From a virus, in IMG/VR virus record IMGVR_UViG_3300042197_001803, positions 31,858 to 95,857 of that record: a stretch of DNA of 64,000 nucleotides. One strand, 5' to 3'. Under the pieces are notes generated by a model. The model did not search any database and had not been told where the DNA came from. It saw only the letters and a list, made by a program, of their open reading frames with translations. A program made the translations under genes and the position numbers. The first letter of the stretch is position 1, and each line of letters begins with the position of its first letter. Shown piece after piece: positions 7,676 through 16,297 of the stretch.

Positions 7676-8482
7676 ATGAATTTTATAAATTTAAAATCTA
7701 ATAGAGGGTTGGTTAATTTATTGGCGGATTTTATTCTATTAGAAATTAATGAAAATGAAAAATACGACACAATAATTGAGGTCTCTGATTTTGGTAGATT
7801 TTTTGTCGTTAATGGAATGACCTCAAGAAAAGATGTAATTAATTTGTCTGAAGTTACTGTTAAATTTAAAAAAGAATATGAAGATTTGATGACCTTACTA
7901 GGTTATGAAGAATTAAATGTAATTGACCTTATAATATACGGTAATGAATTATCTAAAAAAAATGAATTTTGGTTTACTTACTATGATACAGAAAGACCTG
8001 TATATAGCAGAAAAACAATAGATTTAACTTCCACAAATTTAAAATACCAAAAAATAAATAATAACAGTATTGAATTAGATTTTTCTGAGAATACCACAGA
8101 AGGTTTGGGGGTTTTTACGTACTCACCATTAAACATAACTTCTGAATTCCCTTACGGTCATAGTTTTAACATGGGTAGAAATTTTTACTATTATTCAGAG
8201 TATATTTGTAATCATTTGTTTACAATGTTAATGTGTGATGAAATTAGCTTTAAATGTTCAATTAATAAAGATTTAAATGATGATTATAATATCGACATAA
8301 TTTCAAATTCAATATATAAAAAAGAAAAAATAAAATCACTTATATTAGATGTTTTTGACTTTAACTTAGGTAAATTCAAAAACAAAATTTCAGGGTATAA
8401 CTATATCGAAGATATAACTAAACCTTTGGAAAAAAAACCTTGGTTGGTTAAAGATGAAATAAAAAATATGTTAATGTTTTAA
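7676..8482 (+). CDS. Hypothetical protein, 268 residues
   Basis: No family is recognised. Visible features are a helical N-terminus (NLKSNRGLVNLLADFILLE), a stretch FGRFFVVNGMTSRKDVINLS, a central Ser/Thr/Asn-rich part and the unusual FPYGHSFNMGRNFYYYSEYI around residues 160-180. It lies on the plus strand and its end overlaps the minus-strand gene at 8479 by four bases, so the two are convergent without room for a terminator. Soluble; the function is unknown. Confidence 0.65.
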   Translation: MNFINLKSNRGLVNLLADFILLEINENEKYDTIIEVSDFGRFFVVNGMTSRKDVINLSEVTVKFKKEYEDLMTLLGYEELNVIDLIIYGNELSKKNEFWFTYYDTERPVYSRKTIDLTSTNLKYQKINNNSIELDFSENTTEGLGVFTYSPLNITSEFPYGHSFNMGRNFYYYSEYICNHLFTMLMCDEISFKCSINKDLNDDYNIDIISNSIYKKEKIKSLILDVFDFNLGKFKNKISGYNYIEDITKPLEKKPWLVKDEIKNMLMF

Positions 8483-9003
8483 ACTCTTTTTGAATATGAA
8501 ACTACTTGATAGAAATCTTTTTCACCATCACAATAACTTTTAACTAAATTAAGTAGGTTTTTAAACATAAATGCACCAGGTGCTTGTTTTTCACACTTAA
8601 TAAATAATTCAATCATGGCTGAGATAAAGTCGATTTTGAAGGCACCTAAATTATCCAAAGAAAAATAAGAGTCGGTAAAATAGTCGTTATAAATTAACTC
8701 ATAATTATTACGTTCTTCTACACTATTAAATGGTTCCATTATTTCATATATGTCTAACCATTCATTTACATATCTACCAACCTCTTCAGAATCGTGTTCG
8801 CATTTAACAATTAAATCAACAATCCAGTGAGTGTGTGATGGTGCTCTTAATCTAGATTTAGGTGTTTTATATTTTACAATATAATCTAAATCAGGATTGT
8901 GTCCACGACTACCTTGATATATTGCGATTGTACCACCATCAGACAATTCCCAACTTTTTAAAGGATTGTGTAAAATACCATTTTTTCTAAAAGATAAAGA
9001 CAT
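8479..9003 (-). CDS. Hypothetical protein, 174 residues
   Basis: A soluble protein with no family recognised. It begins MSLSFRKNGILHNPLKSWEL and carries a conserved-looking GHNPDLDYIVKYKTP and RAPSHTHWIVDLIVK. The second half is helical. The upstream gene is separated by a strong hairpin, so this gene probably has its own promoter in the AT-rich 9004-9030 stretch. The function is unknown. Confidence 0.65.
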   Translation of the reverse strand: MSLSFRKNGILHNPLKSWELSDGGTIAIYQGSRGHNPDLDYIVKYKTPKSRLRAPSHTHWIVDLIVKCEHDSEEVGRYVNEWLDIYEIMEPFNSVEERNNYELIYNDYFTDSYFSLDNLGAFKIDFISAMIELFIKCEKQAPGAFMFKNLLNLVKSYCDGEKDFYQVVSYSKRV

Positions 9004-9029
9004 ATTGCAAATTTAATATTTTTTTTGAT

Positions 9030-9059
9030 AAAATAAAATCCCTCTCGGGATTTTATTTT
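9030..9059. terminator. Long symmetrical terminator hairpin
   Basis: AAAATAAAATCCC, loop TCTC, GGGATTTTATTTT: a 13-bp perfect stem with A-runs and T-runs on both sides, so it can work in either direction. It overlaps the stop codon of the glutaredoxin gene at 9053 and would end the thioredoxin/glutaredoxin transcript. Confidence 0.85.
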
Positions 9060-9337
9060 GTAAAGTGTTCTTTAATTATGTTAACACCCTCATCAATTTC
9101 GTTGTAATCTCTTTCAGGTGCAAACAAATAAGTTTTTGGATTTCCATCAGGTGATTCAACAATCATAAAGGAAGGTACATAATCGTTTTCAGTCACTTCA
9201 ACGAATAGATTGTACTCATCTTCATATTCATCAATATCTCTATCAACAAATTCAATACCAGCCTCATTAAGTTTTTCTTTCATTTCAACACAATAAGGAC
9301 ATCCTTTCATTGTGAATATAACCAGTAGTTTATCCAT
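9053..9337 (-). CDS. Glutaredoxin-like protein
   Basis: A 94-residue thioredoxin-fold protein with the active site CPYC at residues 13-16 after the first strand (LLVIFTMKGCPYC), then helix VEMKEKLNEAG, the strand FVDRDIDEYED, and YVPSFMIV with the cis-proline that binds glutathione or substrate. It would reduce disulphides, with ribonucleotide reductase as the expected phage-encoded client; the C-terminus of that enzyme is at the right end of the window. Its start overlaps the thioredoxin gene by eight bases, so the two are coupled. Confidence 0.88.
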   Translation of the reverse strand: MDKLLVIFTMKGCPYCVEMKEKLNEAGIEFVDRDIDEYEDEYNLFVEVTENDYVPSFMIVESPDGNPKTYLFAPERDYNEIDEGVNIIKEHFTK

Positions 9338-9653
9338 TCAAAACATTATTTACCACATCTTTTATCATACTTTCCATAAGAACACCTGACTTAGAAAATA
9401 CTTCTTGTCCGTTGTTAAAACCTTTAACGGTTGGGATTGCTCTAATACCTAAACTAGATGATAATTCTCTATTCTCTTCTACATTTAGTGTGTACATTTT
9501 AACGTCTGAACCTTCAGTGTTAACTTCACTAGCAACCGACTCAAAGATAGGTTTCATTAATTTACAGGGTCCGCACCACGGTGCCCAAAAATCAACTACT
9601 AGTTTTTCGCCATTGGCAATTTTTTCGCTTAATAATTCTTGTGTAATTTCCAT
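9330..9653 (-). CDS. Thioredoxin
   Basis: A 107-residue protein with the standard thioredoxin fold: LVVDFWAPWCGPCKLMKP with the active site WCGPCK at residues 26-31, YTLNVEENRELSSSLGIRAI, cis-Pro in RAIPTV, and KGFNNGQEVFSKSG. Length and motifs match ordinary bacterial thioredoxins. It would act as a hydrogen donor for ribonucleotide reductase and other cytoplasmic proteins. It forms a two-gene redox unit with the glutaredoxin. Confidence 0.95.
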   Translation of the reverse strand: MEITQELLSEKIANGEKLVVDFWAPWCGPCKLMKPIFESVASEVNTEGSDVKMYTLNVEENRELSSSLGIRAIPTVKGFNNGQEVFSKSGVLMESMIKDVVNNVLNG

Positions 9654-9657
9654 TTTT

Positions 9658-9975
9658 TTAATTAGTTTTTTTTAAATTATGAATAGTGAAATCAACGATA
9701 TTTGACTTGTCGTTTCCACTTAATATAAATATAGTATTACCATGTTTAATGTAAAATAAAATACCAGTCGCATCATATTCTAATAGAATATCATTGTATG
9801 TTATATTACCGTCTGAATCAACCTTTTTAACCTCCCATAGTTTATGGTATTTTTTTATTGATTTTTCAATGAAATCTTCAGGTTTATATGGTGGTTCAAC
9901 TAAACATATTGAAGGGTAAGTTTTATATTTTCTTACAAATGTTTCAATACAAAACTGCGGTATATCATTAATCAT
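9658..9975 (-). CDS. Hypothetical protein, 105 residues
   Basis: A small soluble protein with alternating strand and helix segments (FCIETFVRKYKTYPSICLVE, then ILLEYDATGILFYIKHGNTI). No family is recognised. It lies four bases upstream of thioredoxin and is likely in the same transcript. Some phage proteins of this shape act as small regulators, but there is no direct evidence here. Confidence 0.6.
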   Translation of the reverse strand: MINDIPQFCIETFVRKYKTYPSICLVEPPYKPEDFIEKSIKKYHKLWEVKKVDSDGNITYNDILLEYDATGILFYIKHGNTIFILSGNDKSNIVDFTIHNLKKTN

Positions 9976-9999
9976 TATTTATAAATTTAATAAACTATT

Positions 10000-11745
10000 T
10001 TAAAAAAAGAAACCTAATTCGTTGGCTAATGAGTTATTATTACATATGTTTTCTGTGTCCCACTTTAACCCAATAAGTTTTTCACCTGAAGGAATGTTAT
10101 ATCTAAGCCTGTCATCATTATCAACAACTAGTTTTGTGTAAAATTTTCTAGCTCCAACTTCAAGAATTGCCGATGGTAATTCAAATTTATTTTTATCCAC
10201 CAAATCGTCAAGTCTTTTATCTAAACACTCTAAAGTATAGTCCCATGTCTCATCAAGTTTGTTGTTAAACCTACCTAAACTCTGTACTCTAGCGAGTTTA
10301 ATAACTCTTTCACCATTATGCCAAATTTTATATTCAATAGTTGCCCTGTCTTTACTTTCAACATCATTTTTTCTTAGTGATACAATAACAGAACTTTCTC
10401 TTCTCAAATACGTTTTAACACAGTTTGATTGAATAAAAGATTCATAGTTATATTCTCTTGAGTCGGTTAGTAATTTAGAATATACCACACCGTATTTAGT
10501 CAGAATAGGAACCTCAACAGTTTTTTTAAACTCATCAGAATATAATCTCTTGAAATTACCATTATTATAACTTTCCAGTTTTTCAGTCCAGTTATAATGT
10601 TCGTCCAAAAAAGAATCATAATTATTTGATTTCCACTTAACATTTTCAATAGGTCTTAATCTATTTAAGAATCTAATATGGTCAAAAAAAGTGTTGATGT
10701 TTATCTCACCAATCAATACTAATTTAAATATCTCAAAAGCATTGTGTTTTTCTTTTGGGTTATCCAACAAATATTGAGAGGTACAATCAACCCCATGATA
10801 AATTTGAGTCTCAATTATTTTCTTAATAACATTATCGTCTTGGGATAGTATGTAATCTTTACCAAATATACTAAATGTGGCATCTAACCCACCAATCTCA
10901 ATAGATTCTACTTTGTGTAAAACTCTTTTTAATTTATCACCACTAAGTTTTCTCATACCCATAAAAGTATCAATAAACTTATTTTTATACTTTTTTAAAT
11001 CTTTTTTAGTTGGTGCAGGGTATAAATTTCTAAACGAAGACCAGTTATTAGAGTATTTTATGTTGTTATTATCCAAATATAATTTATAGATTAAATCATC
11101 ATCGGATAAATTAGGGGTCTGACTTATGTTTAATTTTTTGAAAAATACATTGAATATTTCCGAAGCTGAGTAAACCGCGGGATGTTCAATTAGTTCACCT
11201 GAAGAAAAATTAATTTGTTTTGGTAAATAACTACCAATCACATTTCTAATATATATTTTCATTTCTGCACATGGTGACTTCCAAAAGGAGTTTTTACGCA
11301 TTGCTTTTGAAAATTTTCTTTTCTTGTGGTAATTAGTAATGTGCCCTGAGTAAAACGTATTTGTTTTAGAGTTGAACCCGATGTATTTTAAATGAGTTTT
11401 AACTCTAAAATATTTAGAACCAGCAATTCTAACTCTAGAGTAATCAAAAACTTTAATAACTGTTTTACCTTCGTTCTGTTCAACAAATATAGTAGTCCTT
11501 GACATCTCAACTCTAGCTAAAGGATTACCATAATTTTCTAAAAAATCACTTTCCTTATCTGATTTTGATAGTAAAGTAAATTTACGATTGTAATAATCAT
11601 GTACAGGACCTACTAAATCATCAAATAATGAATCAACATCATTAGTTTCAATATTTTTAATTCTTTTAGGTTTATATTCGTTGTAGTTCTGAAATATTGA
11701 CGTAGAATGTCTTACTAACACTTTAGTATATAATGTCTCCTTCAT
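10000..11745 (-). CDS. PcfJ-like protein, 581 residues
   Basis: The C-terminal region at about residues 430-500 has the pattern of the PcfJ-like domain: FIQSNCVKTYLRR, then SVIVSLRKND, RATIEYKIW and ARVQSLGRFNNK. PcfJ-like proteins occur on plasmids and in many phages; their biochemical role is not established. The N-terminal 400 residues are not recognised and are basic and helical (KKRKFSKAMRKNSFWKSP). The family call rests on motif spacing only. A zone of AT-rich DNA and a weak hairpin separate it from the DUF932 gene upstream. Confidence 0.6.
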   Translation of the reverse strand: MKETLYTKVLVRHSTSIFQNYNEYKPKRIKNIETNDVDSLFDDLVGPVHDYYNRKFTLLSKSDKESDFLENYGNPLARVEMSRTTIFVEQNEGKTVIKVFDYSRVRIAGSKYFRVKTHLKYIGFNSKTNTFYSGHITNYHKKRKFSKAMRKNSFWKSPCAEMKIYIRNVIGSYLPKQINFSSGELIEHPAVYSASEIFNVFFKKLNISQTPNLSDDDLIYKLYLDNNNIKYSNNWSSFRNLYPAPTKKDLKKYKNKFIDTFMGMRKLSGDKLKRVLHKVESIEIGGLDATFSIFGKDYILSQDDNVIKKIIETQIYHGVDCTSQYLLDNPKEKHNAFEIFKLVLIGEININTFFDHIRFLNRLRPIENVKWKSNNYDSFLDEHYNWTEKLESYNNGNFKRLYSDEFKKTVEVPILTKYGVVYSKLLTDSREYNYESFIQSNCVKTYLRRESSVIVSLRKNDVESKDRATIEYKIWHNGERVIKLARVQSLGRFNNKLDETWDYTLECLDKRLDDLVDKNKFELPSAILEVGARKFYTKLVVDNDDRLRYNIPSGEKLIGLKWDTENICNNNSLANELGFFF

Positions 11746-11769
11746 ATCGTAAATTTAATTAAAATAAGA

Positions 11770-11788
11770 GGGAGAGTCAATCTCTCCC
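11770..11788 (-). terminator. Probable terminator after DUF932 gene
   Basis: GGGAGAG, loop of five, CTCTCCC. On the minus strand the stem is followed by TCTTATTTTAATT, a weak T-tract. It lies 12 bases past the stop of the DUF932 gene. Confidence 0.6.
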
Positions 11789-11799
11789 CCAATCACAAT

Positions 11800-12555
11800 T
11801 TAACACATCTCCTCAGCAAGTTCCCAAAGTTTGGTGTTAATCTGACTAACCGCCAAGATGTTTTTCAACCCTTTGAGTTCTGTTTTTCTACCTGAATTTG
11901 AGGTATATTTCAAACCACCTTTAACAAAGTTCTCTTGAATTACGTTGAAGGTTGTCCAAACATCTTTACCCATGTCAGCCTCTCTTTTTGGGTGAACGAT
12001 AGACATAACATCAAGGGCTGTTGGTACACTACCACTTTTCCAACGAAGGTTAATTGCTCGTTTGATGAAAGTAATCCTTTCTTTATCGGTCATTACCTTG
12101 TTCATCATTTTACTAACAGAATTTTCAATCAAAGGTAATCTTGAGGCGAAACTTTCAGTCAATTTTTTCGCATCATCCAAATCAAATCTTTGGTGCTTAA
12201 CATTAAAAGATTCAGAAACTGAAGTAGGTACTGTCAACCCATTACTACAAACAAGTCGGTGTAAGCCAGCACTTACTGAAAATGTTGCCATACCATTGTG
12301 AGAATTGCGAATAATCGCTTCAACCAATGAATCACCTACTTTAGGTAGCTCGCCATTACGGAATCTTAATTCGTGAACTGAATGTACACCTTTACCAATT
12401 TGTTTAACTGATGACACATTCCAACCTTGTTTTTCAAAGTTTTCCAAAATTTCCACGGTAGGTACAAATACGTACCTGTTAGACATTTTAGTTGATGGTG
12501 ATGTTGCAAATACTGATGGTGCAATCTCTTTAATAAGTTCAGGTGTATAAATCAT
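11800..12555 (-). CDS. DUF932 family protein
   Basis: A 251-residue protein with the DUF932 (plasmid/phage-associated) pattern: SNRYVFVPTVEILENFEKQG, the motif VHELRFRN, then NSHNGMATFSVSAGLHRLVCSNGLTV, a very characteristic segment, and a C-terminal helical half with DKERITFIKRAINLRW. Members are frequent in phages and plasmids and some resemble phage-encoded anti-restriction or recombination-associated genes, but the activity is not known. It is intact and ends at a probable terminator. Confidence 0.82.
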   Translation of the reverse strand: MIYTPELIKEIAPSVFATSPSTKMSNRYVFVPTVEILENFEKQGWNVSSVKQIGKGVHSVHELRFRNGELPKVGDSLVEAIIRNSHNGMATFSVSAGLHRLVCSNGLTVPTSVSESFNVKHQRFDLDDAKKLTESFASRLPLIENSVSKMMNKVMTDKERITFIKRAINLRWKSGSVPTALDVMSIVHPKREADMGKDVWTTFNVIQENFVKGGLKYTSNSGRKTELKGLKNILAVSQINTKLWELAEEMC

Positions 12556-12610
12556 ATCAATTATTTTTAATTACATCACAAAGATAGTAATTAATTTTGA
12601 TATAACAAAG

Positions 12611-12898
12611 TTAGTTTAAACAAAATTGCCCGAACTTTGTATCTTGAAATAATTTGTTGGTTTTTTCTACTAATATATCATTCTTTTGGACTTTGAGTAG
12701 TCCTCCAACAATTTCAATAATTTGAGACCTTGTTAGGGAAACGTCATCACCTTTTTCAATGTTAATATAACACTGTTCTTTGACTTTATTAAAAAAATCA
12801 TCTTTATTAATATCACCAATTAATTCTGTAAGAGAACTTGGATTTTTTTCAAAAAAAGAAATAAATTGATTTAAGTATATTTCAACATCTACATTCAT
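12611..12898 (-). CDS. Hypothetical protein, 95 residues
   Basis: A small acidic, helical protein (MNVDVEIYLNQFISFFEKNP, then LTRSQIIEIVGGLLKVQKND). No family is recognised. It stands alone between two larger genes with short AT-rich spacers on each side. The function is unknown. Confidence 0.6.
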   Translation of the reverse strand: MNVDVEIYLNQFISFFEKNPSSLTELIGDINKDDFFNKVKEQCYINIEKGDDVSLTRSQIIEIVGGLLKVQKNDILVEKTNKLFQDTKFGQFCLN

Positions 12899-12933
12899 AC
12901 GTAAATAATTTTTATTGTTATACCTAACAATAA

Positions 12934-14316
12934 TTAATTTACATAATAAAATCCATTACCCTCATCAGATAATTTTTCTTTTAACCTTTCAGGTATTTTT
13001 ATATTACTGTTTGTACCTGCTAAGTTAATGAACGCCAATCCAGGAATGTCCGCAATTGATTCAGGTAAACTTTCAAGGTTAGTGTTATTAGGTAAAGCCA
13101 AGAAGTTTAATGATTTTAAATTACCGATACTATTAGGTAATTTTTTAACAATATTTTGTAAAAGTAATGCCTGTAAATTAGTAAATCTACTTAATGTTTC
13201 AGGAACATCTAAAGCAATATTTTCTTTAGACTTATTATTGATTAGTAAGTGTTCAATATCTTCAGGTAAACTTTCAAATAACTCATCAAAACCGTAAAGA
13301 GCAACAAATTTACCTGCAGAACTGTCAGGATAATTAATCTCAACTTTATTACCGCCTTTATTAACCAATCCTTTAGCAAATTCAGGTTTGAAAAAGTCTT
13401 TAAGTTCTTTCATCGGACCATTTAACATTTCAACCAAATTAATTTGTCTGTCATGTCTGTCCATGTATTGGTTTGACGGGAAGTGGAATTGATATCTTTC
13501 TTGTGGAAGACCTGTTTTCTTACCAACTTGACCCTTATCATCATTAGGGAATACAACATATAATGGACCATCTTTAATATAACCATTAAAATAAGTTAAT
13601 CCAGGTGATGATGTACACCATCTAGACTCACCTTGGTCATATTCGTGAAATCCACCATACCAAATAGCCGCATCTTTACCAATTTGACCTTGGTCAGAAA
13701 CTTTAATTAAAGTCCAATTTGGACCTTCATATATAATTTCACCACCAGCATGGTTAAATCCTTGTCTTGTTTTTTTAGCTTCTTTTTTCTCTAACTCAGC
13801 CTTTTTCTTTTCAGGGATTTGGAAATCTTTAAGAGTATCAAATAAAGTTTCTACTGTAAATTTATTGATGTCTCTTTGGTCTTGAGGTAAGTATTGTTTA
13901 GCTCTTTCAAATTTAGATAGGTCACTAGTAACCTTATATAAATCCTCCATGAATAAATCTCTAGCTCTTTGAACGGCTCTTTTATATTCAGGTGAACGAA
14001 AATCGTACTCTTTTTCTTCAGGAGTTAAAGGGATGTTCACAAAGTTTTTAAGTAACCATTGGGAATACTTACCAACTTTAACTTTTTCCATATCATCAAC
14101 ACTAATTGTATCAATATCACCAAGACCCTCGGGTACTCTAGTTGTTGGGTCAGCAAAAACAATCGCCTTAAGAGTTTCAAAATCAATAACTCCTTTAGGT
14201 TTTTTCTCACCTTCAACACCTTTAGCTTTAGCAGCTGGTTTAACTAACTTATCGTATAATACCTTGAATCTCGACTGTTCAACAATCAAATTGGATAACA
14301 AATCTGTAAATCTCAT
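12934..14316 (-). CDS. Leucine-rich repeat phage protein with WCT module
   Basis: A 460-residue protein. It begins with the tag-like MRFTDLLSNLIVEQSRFK. Residues about 200-300 hold a module with IKVSDQG, ESRWCTSSPG, FNGYIKDGPLYVVFPNDD and YQFHFPSNQYMDRHDR; this WCT/GPLYV/YQFHF pattern recurs in uncharacterised proteins of large phages. The last 120 residues are leucine-rich repeats (LQALLLQNIVKKLPNSIGN and LNFLALPNNTNLESLPESI). LRRs usually bind proteins. The tag and context suggest a virion-associated protein, but this is inference. A GATATTTATTTG element lies upstream of the start. Confidence 0.78.
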   Translation of the reverse strand: MRFTDLLSNLIVEQSRFKVLYDKLVKPAAKAKGVEGEKKPKGVIDFETLKAIVFADPTTRVPEGLGDIDTISVDDMEKVKVGKYSQWLLKNFVNIPLTPEEKEYDFRSPEYKRAVQRARDLFMEDLYKVTSDLSKFERAKQYLPQDQRDINKFTVETLFDTLKDFQIPEKKKAELEKKEAKKTRQGFNHAGGEIIYEGPNWTLIKVSDQGQIGKDAAIWYGGFHEYDQGESRWCTSSPGLTYFNGYIKDGPLYVVFPNDDKGQVGKKTGLPQERYQFHFPSNQYMDRHDRQINLVEMLNGPMKELKDFFKPEFAKGLVNKGGNKVEINYPDSSAGKFVALYGFDELFESLPEDIEHLLINNKSKENIALDVPETLSRFTNLQALLLQNIVKKLPNSIGNLKSLNFLALPNNTNLESLPESIADIPGLAFINLAGTNSNIKIPERLKEKLSDEGNGFYYVN

Positions 14317-14358
14317 ATCAGTTTCTTTTACAAATAAATATCAATAAAATCAAAAATA

Positions 14359-15207
14359 TTAGTAATTCATAATTAAAAGTTCCTCACCCATGTTTTGAGT
14401 CTTTCCTTTTTTAGCCGCAGCCGCTTTAGCAAATTCTTTTTTCTCCCATCGATAAGTCTCTTCAGGGAACCATTCGTGTAAAAGTGGGAAATCATAATAA
14501 GACAAACTAAACTTGCCTTTAATACTATGTAATACATTAGCGAGTCGTTCATGGTCGTTTCTATTAAAATCATGGTTTGAATAATAATCCCCCTCACCGA
14601 CAGAAAAATAAGGTGGGTCAACATAAAAATAAGTCGTAGGATTATCATACTTTTCAATTACCTCTTGAAAATCCATGTTTTCCACAAAAGTAATTTTTTC
14701 AAACATTTTTTGCCACTCCGATTTTTTTAATTTATTCATAAATGAAGTAAATTTTGAATGATACTTACCTTTTAAATCAATAAATTTTGATTTGGATGGG
14801 TTAGCTCCTGAAAATACCTGTGTTAAAACATAAACATATTTTGCGGCAGTAACATAATCGTAAGGTTCTACTCTGAAATCCTCCGAGAATATTTCATCCT
14901 GAAACCTGTTGAATTGTTCAACACATACGGGATTAGTTGGATACACCCCTTTTTCCTGAACCACTAATCTCTCACACTCATCCAAAAGTCGTTGGTGGTT
15001 TTTAATACATGTATATAAATTATAATTTAAAGGGTTTATATCGTTATAAACTACCGTTTTTAAATTTGGATATTTATCTAAATCCATATTAAAAAAACAC
15101 CAAAACATTCCACCAAATGTTTCTACGTATGTTTCCATGTCTTTTGGATAAAATTCATTTATCCATTTTCCTATTCTACTTTTACCACCAATATAACTTA
15201 ATGCCAT
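14359..15207 (-). CDS. dam: DNA adenine methyltransferase (Dam/D12 class)
   Basis: A 282-residue enzyme of the alpha class: ALSYIGGKSRIGKWINEFYP at the N-terminus (S-adenosylmethionine site), ETFGGMFW and YNDINPLNYNLY, and the catalytic DPPY within TYFYVDPPYFSVGEGDYY at about residues 190-205. It would add N6-methyl groups to adenine. No restriction partner is adjacent. With the beta-class enzyme at 1504 it gives the phage two methyltransferases of different families. The LAGLIDADG gene lies three bases upstream, which is the usual placing of a homing gene next to a conserved target. Confidence 0.92.
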   Translation of the reverse strand: MALSYIGGKSRIGKWINEFYPKDMETYVETFGGMFWCFFNMDLDKYPNLKTVVYNDINPLNYNLYTCIKNHQRLLDECERLVVQEKGVYPTNPVCVEQFNRFQDEIFSEDFRVEPYDYVTAAKYVYVLTQVFSGANPSKSKFIDLKGKYHSKFTSFMNKLKKSEWQKMFEKITFVENMDFQEVIEKYDNPTTYFYVDPPYFSVGEGDYYSNHDFNRNDHERLANVLHSIKGKFSLSYYDFPLLHEWFPEETYRWEKKEFAKAAAAKKGKTQNMGEELLIMNY

Positions 15208-15210
15208 AAC

Positions 15211-15894
15211 TTATTTTTTTCTATATTTTTGTTTATTTTTTATTGTTTCAATTACTTCGTCAAATATAAGTCTTTTTCTTTGAAGAAAAAAGTTTGAGTC
15301 AAAATAAAATCCGTAATATATATTTTCAATGTCTTTCATTCCTGACCATCCAATAAATTTATATTCTTTATTTTTTGGTCCGTATAATTTGTTAATGTTT
15401 GTACCAAACAATAAATTCATTCTTTCATTAATGTTGTTTAACATATCCAAAGACCCTCCAACAATTTTTAAATCACCTCTTTGTGAACCATCTCTTTTAT
15501 CGGTATTAATTCTTATACATCCATCACCATCAAAATAACCTCTTAAAAAATGTCTTTCAAATTTTTCATTGATTTGAGGATATTTTACAGAAAATGTTTT
15601 ATTTTGTAATACACCCAATTTTTCTAAATCATTAATTATTTTTTTTCCAGACATAAAAACTTCACAAGTTTCTCTTTTTTTGTTTTTCCAAACATTCATT
15701 TCACCGTCAATGGATTTAATAAATTTCTCTAAGATACCAACATCTTTACTATGTAATTTTAAAGTTAATTGATATCGGTGTTTTTTTGGGTCGTTGGTTA
15801 CGCACCCATCCGCAAATATAAATCCCAAAAAGTAAGCTTTTTCTTCACTGTCTATAGTTTCAAAATAATTTTCATTATATATTTTTTTTCTCAT
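15211..15894 (-). CDS. LAGLIDADG homing endonuclease
   Basis: A 227-residue protein with two motif helices: SEEKAYFLGFIFADGCVTND at residues about 16-35 and HFLRGYFDGDGCIRINTDK at about 115-132, each ending in the D/G catalytic acid. Between and after them are beta strands (YQLTLKLHSKDVGILEKFIK). This is a monomeric LAGLIDADG nuclease of the intein/free-standing kind. The stop codon is just before the Dam start, and the ATG lies 20 bases inside a ribbon-helix-helix gene. The pair mirrors the cassette at 33004-33697. Confidence 0.9.
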   Translation of the reverse strand: MRKKIYNENYFETIDSEEKAYFLGFIFADGCVTNDPKKHRYQLTLKLHSKDVGILEKFIKSIDGEMNVWKNKKRETCEVFMSGKKIINDLEKLGVLQNKTFSVKYPQINEKFERHFLRGYFDGDGCIRINTDKRDGSQRGDLKIVGGSLDMLNNINERMNLLFGTNINKLYGPKNKEYKFIGWSGMKDIENIYYGFYFDSNFFLQRKRLIFDEVIETIKNKQKYRKK

Positions 15895-16030
15895 AATACT
15901 CTTTAACTAAATTTTGAATAAACTTAGAGATACTAATTTCCTCAGTTTTCATTTTATCAAATAGATGTCGGTCAATACTAATTCCGTATTTAACTTTTTT
16001 ATCTTTGTTTTCTTTCTTTGGTCGTCCCAT
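15875..16030 (-). CDS. Ribbon-helix-helix protein, cassette 1
   Basis: A 51-residue protein starting MGRPKKENKDKKVKYGISID and continuing RHLFDKMKTEEISISKFIQN. The pattern is a short beta ribbon (KYGISI) followed by two helices with S-x-S-K-F-I-Q-N-L, as in Arc/MetJ/CopG repressors. Such proteins usually bind DNA as dimers and regulate their own operon. It ends 20 bases inside the LAGLIDADG gene. A paralogue with the same start and overlap precedes the HNH gene at 33004, so the two genes probably travel together. Confidence 0.72.
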   Translation of the reverse strand: MGRPKKENKDKKVKYGISIDRHLFDKMKTEEISISKFIQNLVKEYYEKKNI

Positions 16031-16150
16031 ATATAATAAATATCACAAAATATATTAAAAGTGCGTTAAAAAACAAATAAATTAAGAATTATTTTTATTG
16101 TTTTACTTTATTGATTGTTTTTTCTATTTTTAAAATAAATTAATATTGAT

Positions 16151-16297
16151 ATGGAAACGACAGAAAAAAAGAAATGTAAAAGTTGTAGAAAATTCACTTC
16201 ATACCATTGGTCATTGGTTGTGATTTCTTTCTATATTTTGTTTGCCGCGGTTTACGGTACAATAAAATTAGTAAAAGAACTTATGTTATTGTTTTAA
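16151..16297 (+). CDS. Small CxxC single-pass membrane protein
   Basis: A 48-residue frame, [20 protein letters not shown], then a hydrophobic helix [20 protein letters not shown] and a short tail VKELMLLF. The CKSC pair near the N-terminus may bind zinc or form a disulphide. It is on the plus strand and its end overlaps the DnaJ stop by four bases. The function is unknown; a small envelope protein is the obvious guess. Confidence 0.55.
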   Translation: METTEKKKCKSCRKFTSYHWSLVVISFYILFAAVYGTIKLVKELMLLF

